Shown here piece after piece: positions 57,982 through 64,000 of a DNA stretch of 64,000 nt; the first letter of the stretch is position 1, and every line of letters begins with the position of its first letter. The notes below the pieces were generated by a model. It ran no database searches, was not told the DNA's origin, and was given only the letters and a program-made list of their open reading frames with translations. The DNA lies in contig NZ_JAJSOO010000001.1 of the NCBI RefSeq assembly GCF_029428875.1, forward strand, positions 6,172,501-6,236,500, given 5' to 3'. This stretch comes from Streptomyces sp. JH34 (GTDB lineage: Bacteria; Actinomycetota; Actinomycetes; Streptomycetales; Streptomycetaceae). Both the position numbers and the translations under genes were made by a program.

Positions 57982-58437
57982 ATGCGCAGACCAATTGCCA
58001 GAGCAGCCGCGATAGTTGTCGCCGCGTTCGCACTGCTCGTGACCGGGACCGGGGTCGCCAGTGCGTCCACGCCCGCCCAGAAGGCCGTTTCGGCCTGCGG
58101 GTCGAGCTACTACGTGCAGCGGCAGTATTCGCTCGGCCTGGGGCAGAACGTAACGGTCTTCCTGCTGTACAGCTCGTCCACCGGCAACAACTGCGTGGTC
58201 ACCGTCAAGCACGAGAACGCGGGTGCCTACTACGGCACGGCGACCGGGCTCGGCGCGGGCATCCAGGCCGAGGGCGGCTCGCTGAAGAAGGACGACAACG
58301 ACTACAAGTACCACGCGGGTCCGGTGTATCTGAACGCCCCGGGCAAGTGCGTCCGCTTCTGGGCGCACTACCAGGAGATCGGCGCCTCCAGCATCCGCGA
58401 CTGGTACCACACCAGCACCTACTCGAACTGCGGCTGA
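57982..58437 (+). CDS. Small secreted protein, spore-associated protein A-like
   Basis: The product is 151 residues. MRRPIARAAAIVVAAFALLVTGTGVASASTPAQ is a Sec signal peptide with a cleavage site after ASA. The mature part of about 120 residues has three to four Cys (ACGSSYYV, NNCVVTVKH, GKCVRFW, and the last NCG), suggesting two disulfides. The pattern CGSxYxV...VFLLYSSSTGNNCVVTV...CVRFW resembles the SapA group of small actinomycete secreted proteins. Role unknown; SapA is found on spores. ATG 57982 has GGAGGG before it. It interrupts the aro genes and has its own terminator, so it is likely separately transcribed. Confidence 0.65.
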   Translation: MRRPIARAAAIVVAAFALLVTGTGVASASTPAQKAVSACGSSYYVQRQYSLGLGQNVTVFLLYSSSTGNNCVVTVKHENAGAYYGTATGLGAGIQAEGGSLKKDDNDYKYHAGPVYLNAPGKCVRFWAHYQEIGASSIRDWYHTSTYSNCG

Positions 58438-58453
58438 CGATCCGCACCGGCTC

Positions 58454-58487
58454 CGGTCCCGTCTCCCAGCCTCGGGAGACGGGACCG
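58454..58487 (+). terminator. Terminator of the secreted-protein gene
   Basis: A 14-bp perfect stem (58454-58467 with 58474-58487) has a 6-base loop, 16 bases after the stop. aroC begins 127 bases downstream. Confidence 0.85.
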
Positions 58488-58613
58488 CGGCGTCCGCCCC
58501 CTGGACCGGCGGCAGGGAATCGTCCCTGATCGTGGGAGGATCGGGGGCGGCGGGCCAGGGCCGCGCACCCGGTCGCGCCGTCGCAGTTACAGGCGCGAGC
58601 ATGAGGAGCACCG

Positions 58614-59798
58614 TTGAGCAGGTTGCGCTGGCTGACCGCCGGAGAGTCGCACGGCCCCGCACTGGTGGCGACGCTGGAGGGTCTTCCCGCCGGTATCCCC
58701 GTCACCACGGAGATGGTGGCGGACGCGCTCGCCAGGCGACGGCTCGGTTACGGGCGCGGCGCCCGGATGAAGTTCGAGCGGGACGAGGTCACCTTTCTCG
58801 GCGGTGTCCGGCACGGCCTGACCATGGGATCGCCCGTCGCCGTCATGGTGGGCAACACCGAGTGGCCCAAGTGGGAACAGGTGATGTCGGCCGACCCGGT
58901 CGACCCCGACGTGCTGGCCGAGCAGGCGCGCAACGCCCCGCTGACCCGTCCCCGCCCCGGTCACGCCGACCTGGCGGGCATGCAGAAGTACGGCTTCGAC
59001 GAGGCCCGCCCGGTCCTGGAGCGCGCCAGCGCCCGGGAGACCGCCGCCCGCGTCGCCCTGGGCGCCGTCGCCCGCTCCTACCTCAAGGAGACCGCGGGCA
59101 TCGAGATCGTCTCCCACGTCGTCGAGCTGGCCGCGGCCAAGGCGCCCTACGGTGTCTACCCGAAGCCCTCCGACGTCGAGCGGCTCGACGCCGACCCGGT
59201 GCGCTGCCTGGACGCCGACGCGTCGAAGGCGATGGTCGAGGAGATCGACCAGGCCCACAAGGACGGCGACACCCTCGGGGGAGTCGTCGAGGTGCTCGCC
59301 TACGGCGTCCCCGTCGGTCTCGGCTCGCACGTCCACTGGGACCGCAGGCTCGACGCCCGCCTCGCCGCCGCTCTCATGGGCATCCAGGCCATCAAGGGCG
59401 TCGAGGTCGGCGACGGCTTCGACCTCGCCCGGGTGCCCGGCTCCAAGGCGCACGACGAGATCGTGGCCACCCCGGACGGCATCAGGCGTACCTCCGGCCG
59501 TTCCGGCGGCACCGAGGGCGGGCTGACCACCGGTGAGCTGCTGAGGGTCCGCGCCGCCATGAAGCCCATCGCGACCGTGCCCCGCGCGCTCGCCACCGTC
59601 GACGTCGTGACCGGCGAGGCGGCCAAGGCGCACCACCAGCGTTCCGACGTGTGCGCCGTCCCGGCGGCCGGGATCGTCGCCGAGGCGATGGTCGCCCTGG
59701 TGCTGGCCGACGCGGTCGCGGAGAAGTTCGGCGGCGACAGCGTGGCCGAGACCCACCGCAACGTGCAGTCGTACCTCTCCCACCTCCAGATCCGGTGA
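58614..59798 (+). CDS. aroC: Chorismate synthase
   Basis: This 394-residue FMN-dependent enzyme makes chorismate from EPSP, the last shikimate step. The three signatures are present: GESHGPALVATLEGLPAGIP, the GRASARETAARVALGA-like region as ERASARETAARVALGA, and RSGGTEGGLTTGELLRVRAAMKPIAT. It starts with TTG 58614 with GAGGAG 6 bases before it, a rare start codon supported by the strong ribosome site and by the family N-terminus. The TGA overlaps the aroK GTG in GTGA, so the two are coupled. Confidence 0.97.
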   Translation: MSRLRWLTAGESHGPALVATLEGLPAGIPVTTEMVADALARRRLGYGRGARMKFERDEVTFLGGVRHGLTMGSPVAVMVGNTEWPKWEQVMSADPVDPDVLAEQARNAPLTRPRPGHADLAGMQKYGFDEARPVLERASARETAARVALGAVARSYLKETAGIEIVSHVVELAAAKAPYGVYPKPSDVERLDADPVRCLDADASKAMVEEIDQAHKDGDTLGGVVEVLAYGVPVGLGSHVHWDRRLDARLAAALMGIQAIKGVEVGDGFDLARVPGSKAHDEIVATPDGIRRTSGRSGGTEGGLTTGELLRVRAAMKPIATVPRALATVDVVTGEAAKAHHQRSDVCAVPAAGIVAEAMVALVLADAVAEKFGGDSVAETHRNVQSYLSHLQIR

Positions 59799-61441
59799 GC
59801 GCCCCGCTGATCGTCCTGGTCGGCCCGATGGGGGTCGGCAAGTCGACCGTGGGCGAACTCCTCGCCGACCGGCTCGGGACCACCTACCGCGACACCGACG
59901 CGGACGTCGTGGCCACGGCCGGCAAGTCGATCGCGGACATCTTCTTCGACGAGGGCGAGGAGCGGTTTCGCGCCCTGGAGCGCGAGGCCGTACGGGACGC
60001 GGTAGCCGGGCACCCAGGCGTCCTCGCGCTCGGCGGCGGCGCCGTGCTCGACGAATCCACCCGCGGGCTCCTCGCCGGCCACCGGGTCGTCTACCTGTCG
60101 ATGGACGTCGACGAGGCGGTCAGGAGGGTCGGGCTGAACACCGCCCGCCCCCTGCTCGCCGTCAACCCGAGGCGGCAGTGGCGGGAACTCATGGACGCCA
60201 GGCGCCATCTGTACGAGGAAGTGGCCGGGGCGACCGTGGCCACCGACGAACGCACCCCCGAAGAGGTCGCCCAGGCGGTCCTCGACGCAACAGGACTGCC
60301 GGAGCGGACGGCCGCGACCGTGCCGGACGGCCAGGAGAACCACACGATGACCGAGCAGGGCACCACCCGTATCCAGATCGCCGGCACGGCAGGCACCGAC
60401 CCGTACGAGGTGCTCGTCGGCCGCCGACTCCTCGGCGAGCTGCCGAACCTCATCGGCGACCGGGCCAAGCGGGTCGCCGTCCTGCACCCCGAGGCCCTCG
60501 CCGAGACCGGTGAGGCGGTCCGTGAGGACCTCGCGGCCCAGGGCTACGAGGCCATCGCGATCCAGCTGCCGAACGCCGAGGAGGCCAAGACCGTCGAGGT
60601 CGCCGCCTACTGCTGGAAGGCACTCGGCCAGACCGGCTTCACCCGCACCGACGTCATCGTCGGCGTCGGCGGCGGCGCCACCACCGACGTCGCCGGCTTC
60701 GTCGCCGCGTCGTGGCTGCGCGGGGTCCGCTGGATCGCCGTCCCGACGACCGTGCTCGCCATGGTCGACGCGGCGGTCGGCGGGAAGACGGGCATCAACA
60801 CCGCCGAGGGCAAGAACCTCGTCGGTGCCTTCCACCCGCCCGCCGGGGTGCTCTGCGACCTCGCCGCGCTGGACTCGCTGCCCGTCCACGACTACGTCTC
60901 CGGCATGGCCGAGATCATCAAGGCCGGTTTCATCGCCGACCCCGTGATCCTCGACCTCGTCGAGGCGGACCCGGAAGGCGCGCGTTCGCCCGCCGGACCG
61001 CACACCGCGGAGCTGATCGAGCGCTCCATCCGGGTCAAGGCCGAGGTCGTCTCCAGCGACCTCAAGGAGTCCGGACTCAGGGAGATCCTCAACTACGGGC
61101 ACACCCTCGCCCACGCCATCGAGAAGAACGAGCGCTACAAGTGGCGCCACGGCGCGGCCGTCTCCGTCGGCATGGTGTTCGCCGCCGAGCTGGGCCGGCT
61201 CGCCGGACGTCTCGACGACGCCACCGCCGACCGGCACCGCGCCGTCCTGGAGTCCGTCGGGCTGCCGCTCACCTACCGCGGTGACCAGTGGCCCAAGCTC
61301 CTGGAGAACATGAAGGTCGACAAGAAGTCCCGGGGCGACCTGCTGCGCTTCATCGTCCTGGACGGCATCGGCAAGCCCACCGTCCTGGAGGGCCCCGACC
61401 CGGCCGTCCTGCTCGCCGCCTACGGGGAGGTCTCCGCATGA
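59795..61441 (+). CDS. aroKB: Shikimate kinase fused in frame to 3-dehydroquinate synthase (AroK-AroB)
   Basis: The reading frame starts at GTG 59795 in GTGA overlapping aroC and runs without a stop for 548 residues. Residues 1-170 are shikimate kinase: Walker A GPMGVGKST, DTDADVVA, GGGAVL and the Arg finger in LNTARPLL. About 14 linker residues (TAATVPDGQENHT) follow; then residues 185-548 are a complete 3-dehydroquinate synthase (VGVGGGATTDVAGF, PTTVLAMVDAAVGGKTGIN, NLVGAFHPP, REILNYGHTLAHAIE). In streptomycetes as I know them the two are separate genes with a stop between. The ATG at 60347 keeps an AGGAG 9 bases upstream, so AroB may also be made alone. The fusion is read directly from the sequence; whether it is real or a lost stop from a sequencing error cannot be told here. 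Confidence 0.85.
   Translation: MSAPLIVLVGPMGVGKSTVGELLADRLGTTYRDTDADVVATAGKSIADIFFDEGEERFRALEREAVRDAVAGHPGVLALGGGAVLDESTRGLLAGHRVVYLSMDVDEAVRRVGLNTARPLLAVNPRRQWRELMDARRHLYEEVAGATVATDERTPEEVAQAVLDATGLPERTAATVPDGQENHTMTEQGTTRIQIAGTAGTDPYEVLVGRRLLGELPNLIGDRAKRVAVLHPEALAETGEAVREDLAAQGYEAIAIQLPNAEEAKTVEVAAYCWKALGQTGFTRTDVIVGVGGGATTDVAGFVAASWLRGVRWIAVPTTVLAMVDAAVGGKTGINTAEGKNLVGAFHPPAGVLCDLAALDSLPVHDYVSGMAEIIKAGFIADPVILDLVEADPEGARSPAGPHTAELIERSIRVKAEVVSSDLKESGLREILNYGHTLAHAIEKNERYKWRHGAAVSVGMVFAAELGRLAGRLDDATADRHRAVLESVGLPLTYRGDQWPKLLENMKVDKKSRGDLLRFIVLDGIGKPTVLEGPDPAVLLAAYGEVSA
60333..60349 (+). promoter_or_regulatory. Internal ribosome binding site and start for AroB
   Basis: AGGAG (60333-60337) precedes ATG at 60347 by 9 bases, inside the linker of the aroK-aroB frame. 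Normal aroB would begin here. Confidence 0.6.
60347..61441 (+). CDS. aroB: 3-dehydroquinate synthase, as internal initiation product or AroB domain
   Basis: From ATG 60347 the 364-residue product begins MTEQGTTRIQIAGTAGTDPYEVLVGRRLL, the usual streptomycete AroB start. It is an NAD- and zinc-dependent enzyme that converts DAHP to 3-dehydroquinate, step two of the shikimate pathway. NAD-binding VGVGGGATTD and the zinc ligands in FHPPAG-type and HTLAHAIE regions are complete. I list it separately because its own Shine-Dalgarno site is intact; it is in the same frame as, and included in, the fusion. Its TGA overlaps aroQ in ATGA. Confidence 0.85.
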   Translation: MTEQGTTRIQIAGTAGTDPYEVLVGRRLLGELPNLIGDRAKRVAVLHPEALAETGEAVREDLAAQGYEAIAIQLPNAEEAKTVEVAAYCWKALGQTGFTRTDVIVGVGGGATTDVAGFVAASWLRGVRWIAVPTTVLAMVDAAVGGKTGINTAEGKNLVGAFHPPAGVLCDLAALDSLPVHDYVSGMAEIIKAGFIADPVILDLVEADPEGARSPAGPHTAELIERSIRVKAEVVSSDLKESGLREILNYGHTLAHAIEKNERYKWRHGAAVSVGMVFAAELGRLAGRLDDATADRHRAVLESVGLPLTYRGDQWPKLLENMKVDKKSRGDLLRFIVLDGIGKPTVLEGPDPAVLLAAYGEVSA

Positions 61442-61881
61442 CGGCCCGCAGGGTCCTCGTGCTCAACGGACCGAACCTCGGCCGTCTCGGCTCCCGCGAG
61501 CCCGACGTGTACGGGGCGACCTCCTACGCCGGTCTCGTGGACACCTGCCAGGCCCTCGGCAAGGAGCTCGGCTTCGACGTCGAGGTCCGCGAGACCAACG
61601 ACGAGGGCGAACTGATCCGCTGGCTCCACGAGGCGGCAGACGGTTCGATTCCGGTCGTCCTCAACCCGGGCGCCTTCACGCACTATTCGTACGGGATGCG
61701 CGATGCGGCGGCCCAGCGCACCGCCCCGCTGATCGAGGTGCACATCTCGAACCCGTACGCACGGGAGGAATTCCGCCACACCTCGGTGGTCGCCCCGGTG
61801 GCCACCGGCACCGTGGCGGGGTTCGGGATCGGTTCCTACCGGCTCGCCCTGCGGGCCCTCGCCGACGAACTGACGGACTGA
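61438..61881 (+). CDS. aroQ: Type II 3-dehydroquinate dehydratase
   Basis: This 147-residue dodecameric enzyme turns 3-dehydroquinate into 3-dehydroshikimate. Signature LNGPNLGRLGSREPDVYG carries the active-site Asn and Arg. The catalytic Tyr lies in the lid loop. NPGAFTHYSYGMRDA and EVHISNPYAREEFRHTSVVAPVATGTVAGFG hold the other conserved residues, including the His. ATG 61438 overlaps the aroB stop in ATGA. It completes the aroC-aroK-aroB-aroQ run. Confidence 0.97.
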   Translation: MTARRVLVLNGPNLGRLGSREPDVYGATSYAGLVDTCQALGKELGFDVEVRETNDEGELIRWLHEAADGSIPVVLNPGAFTHYSYGMRDAAAQRTAPLIEVHISNPYAREEFRHTSVVAPVATGTVAGFGIGSYRLALRALADELTD

Positions 61882-61988
61882 CACCGGGCACTGCGTACCT
61901 TCCCCGCCCGTTCACCGCGTGGCGGCCGGGGAAGGTACGGTTGCCGTCGATCAGCGCCAAATGCCTGTACGAGACGGAGTGGCACCGG

Positions 61989-62813
61989 ATGCAGCACGCT
62001 GTGGGGGCCCCGCTGCCGCCGCCCCGGGGTTCCGGGAACGGGCCGTGGACGACGCAGGCCCAGCACTCAGGCAACCCCGGCCCCGCGGGGCCGCCCCTTC
62101 CGCCCATGGCGCCCGGCCATCAGCCGCCGGCGCACCGGCCGCACGGTCCTCAGCAGGTCCCGCTCCCGCCCTCCAGGGAGACCACCGGGCACGTCCAGCT
62201 GCCGCCCGGCGGCCCCGTCCCGCTGCCCGCGCCCCCCGCGGAGCCCGGCACCGGCGCCGCGACCCTGGCCGTGCTCCTCATCGGTCCCGCCGGAGCGGGC
62301 AAGACCACGGTCGCCAAGCTCTGGGCGGGCCGCCGCCGCGTCCCCACCGCGCACGTGTCCCTGGACGACGTCCGCGAGTGGGTCTGCTCCGGCTTCGCCG
62401 ATCCCCAGGCCGGGTGGAACGACCACTCCGAGGCCCAGTACCGGCTGGCCCGGCGCACCTGCGGCTTCGCCGCCCGTAACTTCCTCGCCAACGGCATCTC
62501 CTGCATCCTCGACGACGCGGTCTTCCCCGACCGGCCCGTCGTCGGTCTCGGCGGCTGGAAGCGCCATGTGGGCCCCGGGCTCCTGCCCGTGGTCCTCCTG
62601 CCCGGTCTGGAGGTCGTCCTGGAGCGCAACGCGGCCCGCAGCGGGAACCGCAGGCTCTCCGACGAGGAGGTCGCCCGGATCCACGGCCGCATGGCCGGTT
62701 GGTACGGCTCCGGCCTGCCGATCATCGACAACTCCACCTACGACGTCGAGACGACCGCCCGGGTCCTCGACGACGTGCTGGCCCGCTCCATAGCCAGCCC
62801 GCCCGCCTGGTAG
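61989..62813 (+). CDS. P-loop AAA/kinase-like protein
   Basis: The product is 274 residues. Residues 1-85 are Pro/Gly/His-rich and disordered. The P-loop domain starts at about residue 90: Walker A GPAGAGKTT, then HVSLDDVREWVCSGFADPQAGWNDHSEAQYRLARR, a lid-like region and LPVVLLPGLEVVLERNAARSGNRRLSDEEVARIHGRM, the arrangement found in zeta-toxin/polynucleotide-kinase-like small-molecule or RNA kinases. The substrate is unknown. ATG 61989 has GGAG nine bases before it; an upstream ATG in the same frame (61941) would start just after aroQ but lacks a ribosome site. It is conserved next to aroQ and the M24 peptidase. Confidence 0.85.
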   Translation: MQHAVGAPLPPPRGSGNGPWTTQAQHSGNPGPAGPPLPPMAPGHQPPAHRPHGPQQVPLPPSRETTGHVQLPPGGPVPLPAPPAEPGTGAATLAVLLIGPAGAGKTTVAKLWAGRRRVPTAHVSLDDVREWVCSGFADPQAGWNDHSEAQYRLARRTCGFAARNFLANGISCILDDAVFPDRPVVGLGGWKRHVGPGLLPVVLLPGLEVVLERNAARSGNRRLSDEEVARIHGRMAGWYGSGLPIIDNSTYDVETTARVLDDVLARSIASPPAW

Positions 62814-62902
62814 CGGCCCGACCGTTCCCGGCCGGGGCCCACCGTTCCCGGTCGGGTGCGCTGACCGGGCGGGGCCCGGCACGCGCTCGTAGGCTCGGAA
62901 AC

Positions 62903-64000
62903 ATGTCAGAGGTGTACGCCGTCCGACGCGGGCTGCTGCGGGACCGGTTCGCCGCCGCCGGATCCGCGGCCGCCCTGGTCTCCCGCCCCGCCAACGTCCG
63001 CTATCTCGCGGGCGGGGCACCGCCCGGAGCCGTGCTGCTGCTCGGCCCCGGCGAGGACGTCCTGCTCTGCCCCCGGGCACCGGTCGGGGACCCCGCCCAC
63101 GGGCGCCCCGACGAACAGCTGCGACTGACCGTCCTGCCGGAGACCGACGGCGACCCGGTCGTCGCGGCGGCCGGCCTCGCCGGCGGCCTGCACACCGACT
63201 CCCTGGCGGTCGAGGAGCACGACCTGACGGTCGCCCGCCACCGCGCGATGACCGCCGTCGCCCCGGGCCTGCGACTGGGCGACCTCGGCAGCACCGTCGA
63301 GCAGCTGCGCCTCGTGAAGGACGAGGAGGAGATCGCCTGCCTGCGGATCGCCGCGGAGATCACCGACCAGGCCCTCGGCGAGCTACTCGAATCCATCCTG
63401 GTGGGGCGCACCGAACGCCACCTCGCCCTGGAACTGGAGCGCCGGCTGGTGGACCACGGTGCGGACGGCCCCGCCTTCCCCACCTCCGTCGGCACGGGCC
63501 CCCACTCGGGGCAGGGCCGTCACAGGCCCACCGACCGCAGGGTCGAGGAAGGTGATTTCCTTTCCGTCTGCCTGGGTGCCAACTACCGCGGATACCGCTG
63601 CGAGATCGGCCGGACGTTCGTCATCGGCACCAGCCCCGCGGACTGGCAGATCGAGCTCTACGACCTTGTTTTCGCCGCTCAGAGGGCCGGACGGGAGGCC
63701 CTGCTCCCCGGAGCCGCCTACCGCGACGTGGACCGCGCGGCCCGCCATCTCCTCGACTCGGCGGGCCACTCGGACGGCCTCCCGCCCAGCACCGGGCACG
63801 GTGTCGGACTCGAAATCGACGAGGACCCGCAGTTGGCACCGACAGCCATGGGTAAACTGGACGCTTGCGTGCCGGTCACCGTCGAACCGGGGGTCCACCT
63901 CCCGGGCCGGGGCGGTGTCCGGATCGATGACACGCTCGTCGTGCGCCCCGAGGCGGACGGCGGACCCGAGCTACTCACCATTACGACCAAGGAGCTGCTC
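62903..64000 (+). CDS. M24 family aminopeptidase P-like protein, cut by the window end, with altered metal ligands
   Basis: At least 366 residues are visible from ATG 62903, and no stop is reached. The N-terminal creatinase-type domain (about 1-120) leads to the pita-bread fold: RLVKDEEEIACLRIAAEITDQALGELLESI and HGADGPAFPTSVGTGPHSGQGRHRPT. In catalytic M24 enzymes the metal ligands are Asp, Asp, His, Glu, Glu. Here the first two positions read as VCLGA and RCEIGRTF where DxG and SDxTRT are expected, so Cys and Glu stand in. His is kept in STGHGVGLEIDE, Glu in TVEPGVHL, and the last position reads VRIDDTLVV (Asp for Glu). The same form exists in other streptomycetes as I recall. It may be inactive or bind a different metal. 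Only the last few residues are cut off. Confidence 0.9.
   Translation, partial: MSEVYAVRRGLLRDRFAAAGSAAALVSRPANVRYLAGGAPPGAVLLLGPGEDVLLCPRAPVGDPAHGRPDEQLRLTVLPETDGDPVVAAAGLAGGLHTDSLAVEEHDLTVARHRAMTAVAPGLRLGDLGSTVEQLRLVKDEEEIACLRIAAEITDQALGELLESILVGRTERHLALELERRLVDHGADGPAFPTSVGTGPHSGQGRHRPTDRRVEEGDFLSVCLGANYRGYRCEIGRTFVIGTSPADWQIELYDLVFAAQRAGREALLPGAAYRDVDRAARHLLDSAGHSDGLPPSTGHGVGLEIDEDPQLAPTAMGKLDACVPVTVEPGVHLPGRGGVRIDDTLVVRPEADGGPELLTITTKELL

Overview
The window is a 64-kb stretch of chromosome from a high-GC actinomycete, almost certainly a Streptomyces. The coding sequence shows strong G/C bias at third codon positions and many GTG/TTG starts. It carries the actinomycete sporulation gene ssgB and several families restricted to or typical of streptomycetes. 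From memory, the gene order from ssgB to the final M24 peptidase matches the core-chromosome block of S. coelicolor around SCO1541 to SCO1491, running in the opposite numerical direction. No phage, transposase, integrase, CRISPR array or rRNA is visible.

Layout. 1-2.2 kb: the end of an unknown gene, a CGNR zinc-finger regulator, ssgB and a small PGPGW membrane protein. 2.27-11.74 kb: a segment bounded by two identical tRNA-Val(CAC) genes. It holds a sugar ABC importer (binding protein and two permeases, no ATPase), a DUF624/YesL-like protein and a Tat-exported PL26-type rhamnogalacturonan lyase, which together look like a pectin-backbone utilisation operon. A large SCO7613-type membrane protein follows on the other strand. 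11.8-24 kb: a DEDDh exonuclease, a DUF4365 nuclease-like gene overlapping an unknown OB-fold-like gene, thrS, a K+ channel, a HIT hydrolase, a MarR regulator, an aldo/keto reductase, an unknown membrane protein and an EF-G paralogue. 24.3-27.7 kb: the phosphatidylinositol mannoside genes pgsA, the PatA-like acyltransferase and pimA, joined by 4-nt stop/start overlaps, then a LemA-like gene. 27.9-36.9 kb: pdxS-pdxT (PLP synthase), yebC, ruvC-ruvA-ruvB (Holliday junction processing), yajC-secD-secF (protein export) and apt. 37-48.8 kb: bifunctional relA/spoT, an ALF-repeat secreted protein, a DUF349 protein, a cyclophilin, a metallo-hydrolase, hisS, a VKOR family protein, rarA, a DUF2470 gene under a near-perfect DtxR-type iron box, and rpsD. 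48.8-64 kb: a STAND ATPase, DUF948 and DUF6167 genes, alaS, ruvX, mltG, aroE, a secreted SapA-like protein, aroC, a fused aroK-aroB frame, aroQ, a P-loop kinase-like gene and a truncated M24 peptidase.

How the genes work together. Most of the window is housekeeping: tRNA charging, stringent response, recombination, Sec export, the shikimate pathway (aroE, aroC, aroK, aroB, aroQ in one tightly overlapped run), B6 synthesis and PI/PIM lipids. The accessory part is the tRNA-bounded pectin cassette, with a promoter and LacI-type operator in front of it.

Most notable oddities: an in-frame fusion of shikimate kinase to 3-dehydroquinate synthase that keeps an internal ribosome binding site; a short palindromic repeat inserted in frame into pdxT; an mltG whose catalytic half has clearly lower G/C third-position use than its surroundings; an M24 peptidase with altered metal-ligand positions; the iron box between the DUF2470 gene and rpsD; and the DUF4365 plus OB-fold-like gene pair, the best candidate here for an undescribed two-gene system. 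I see no proof of a wholly new system.
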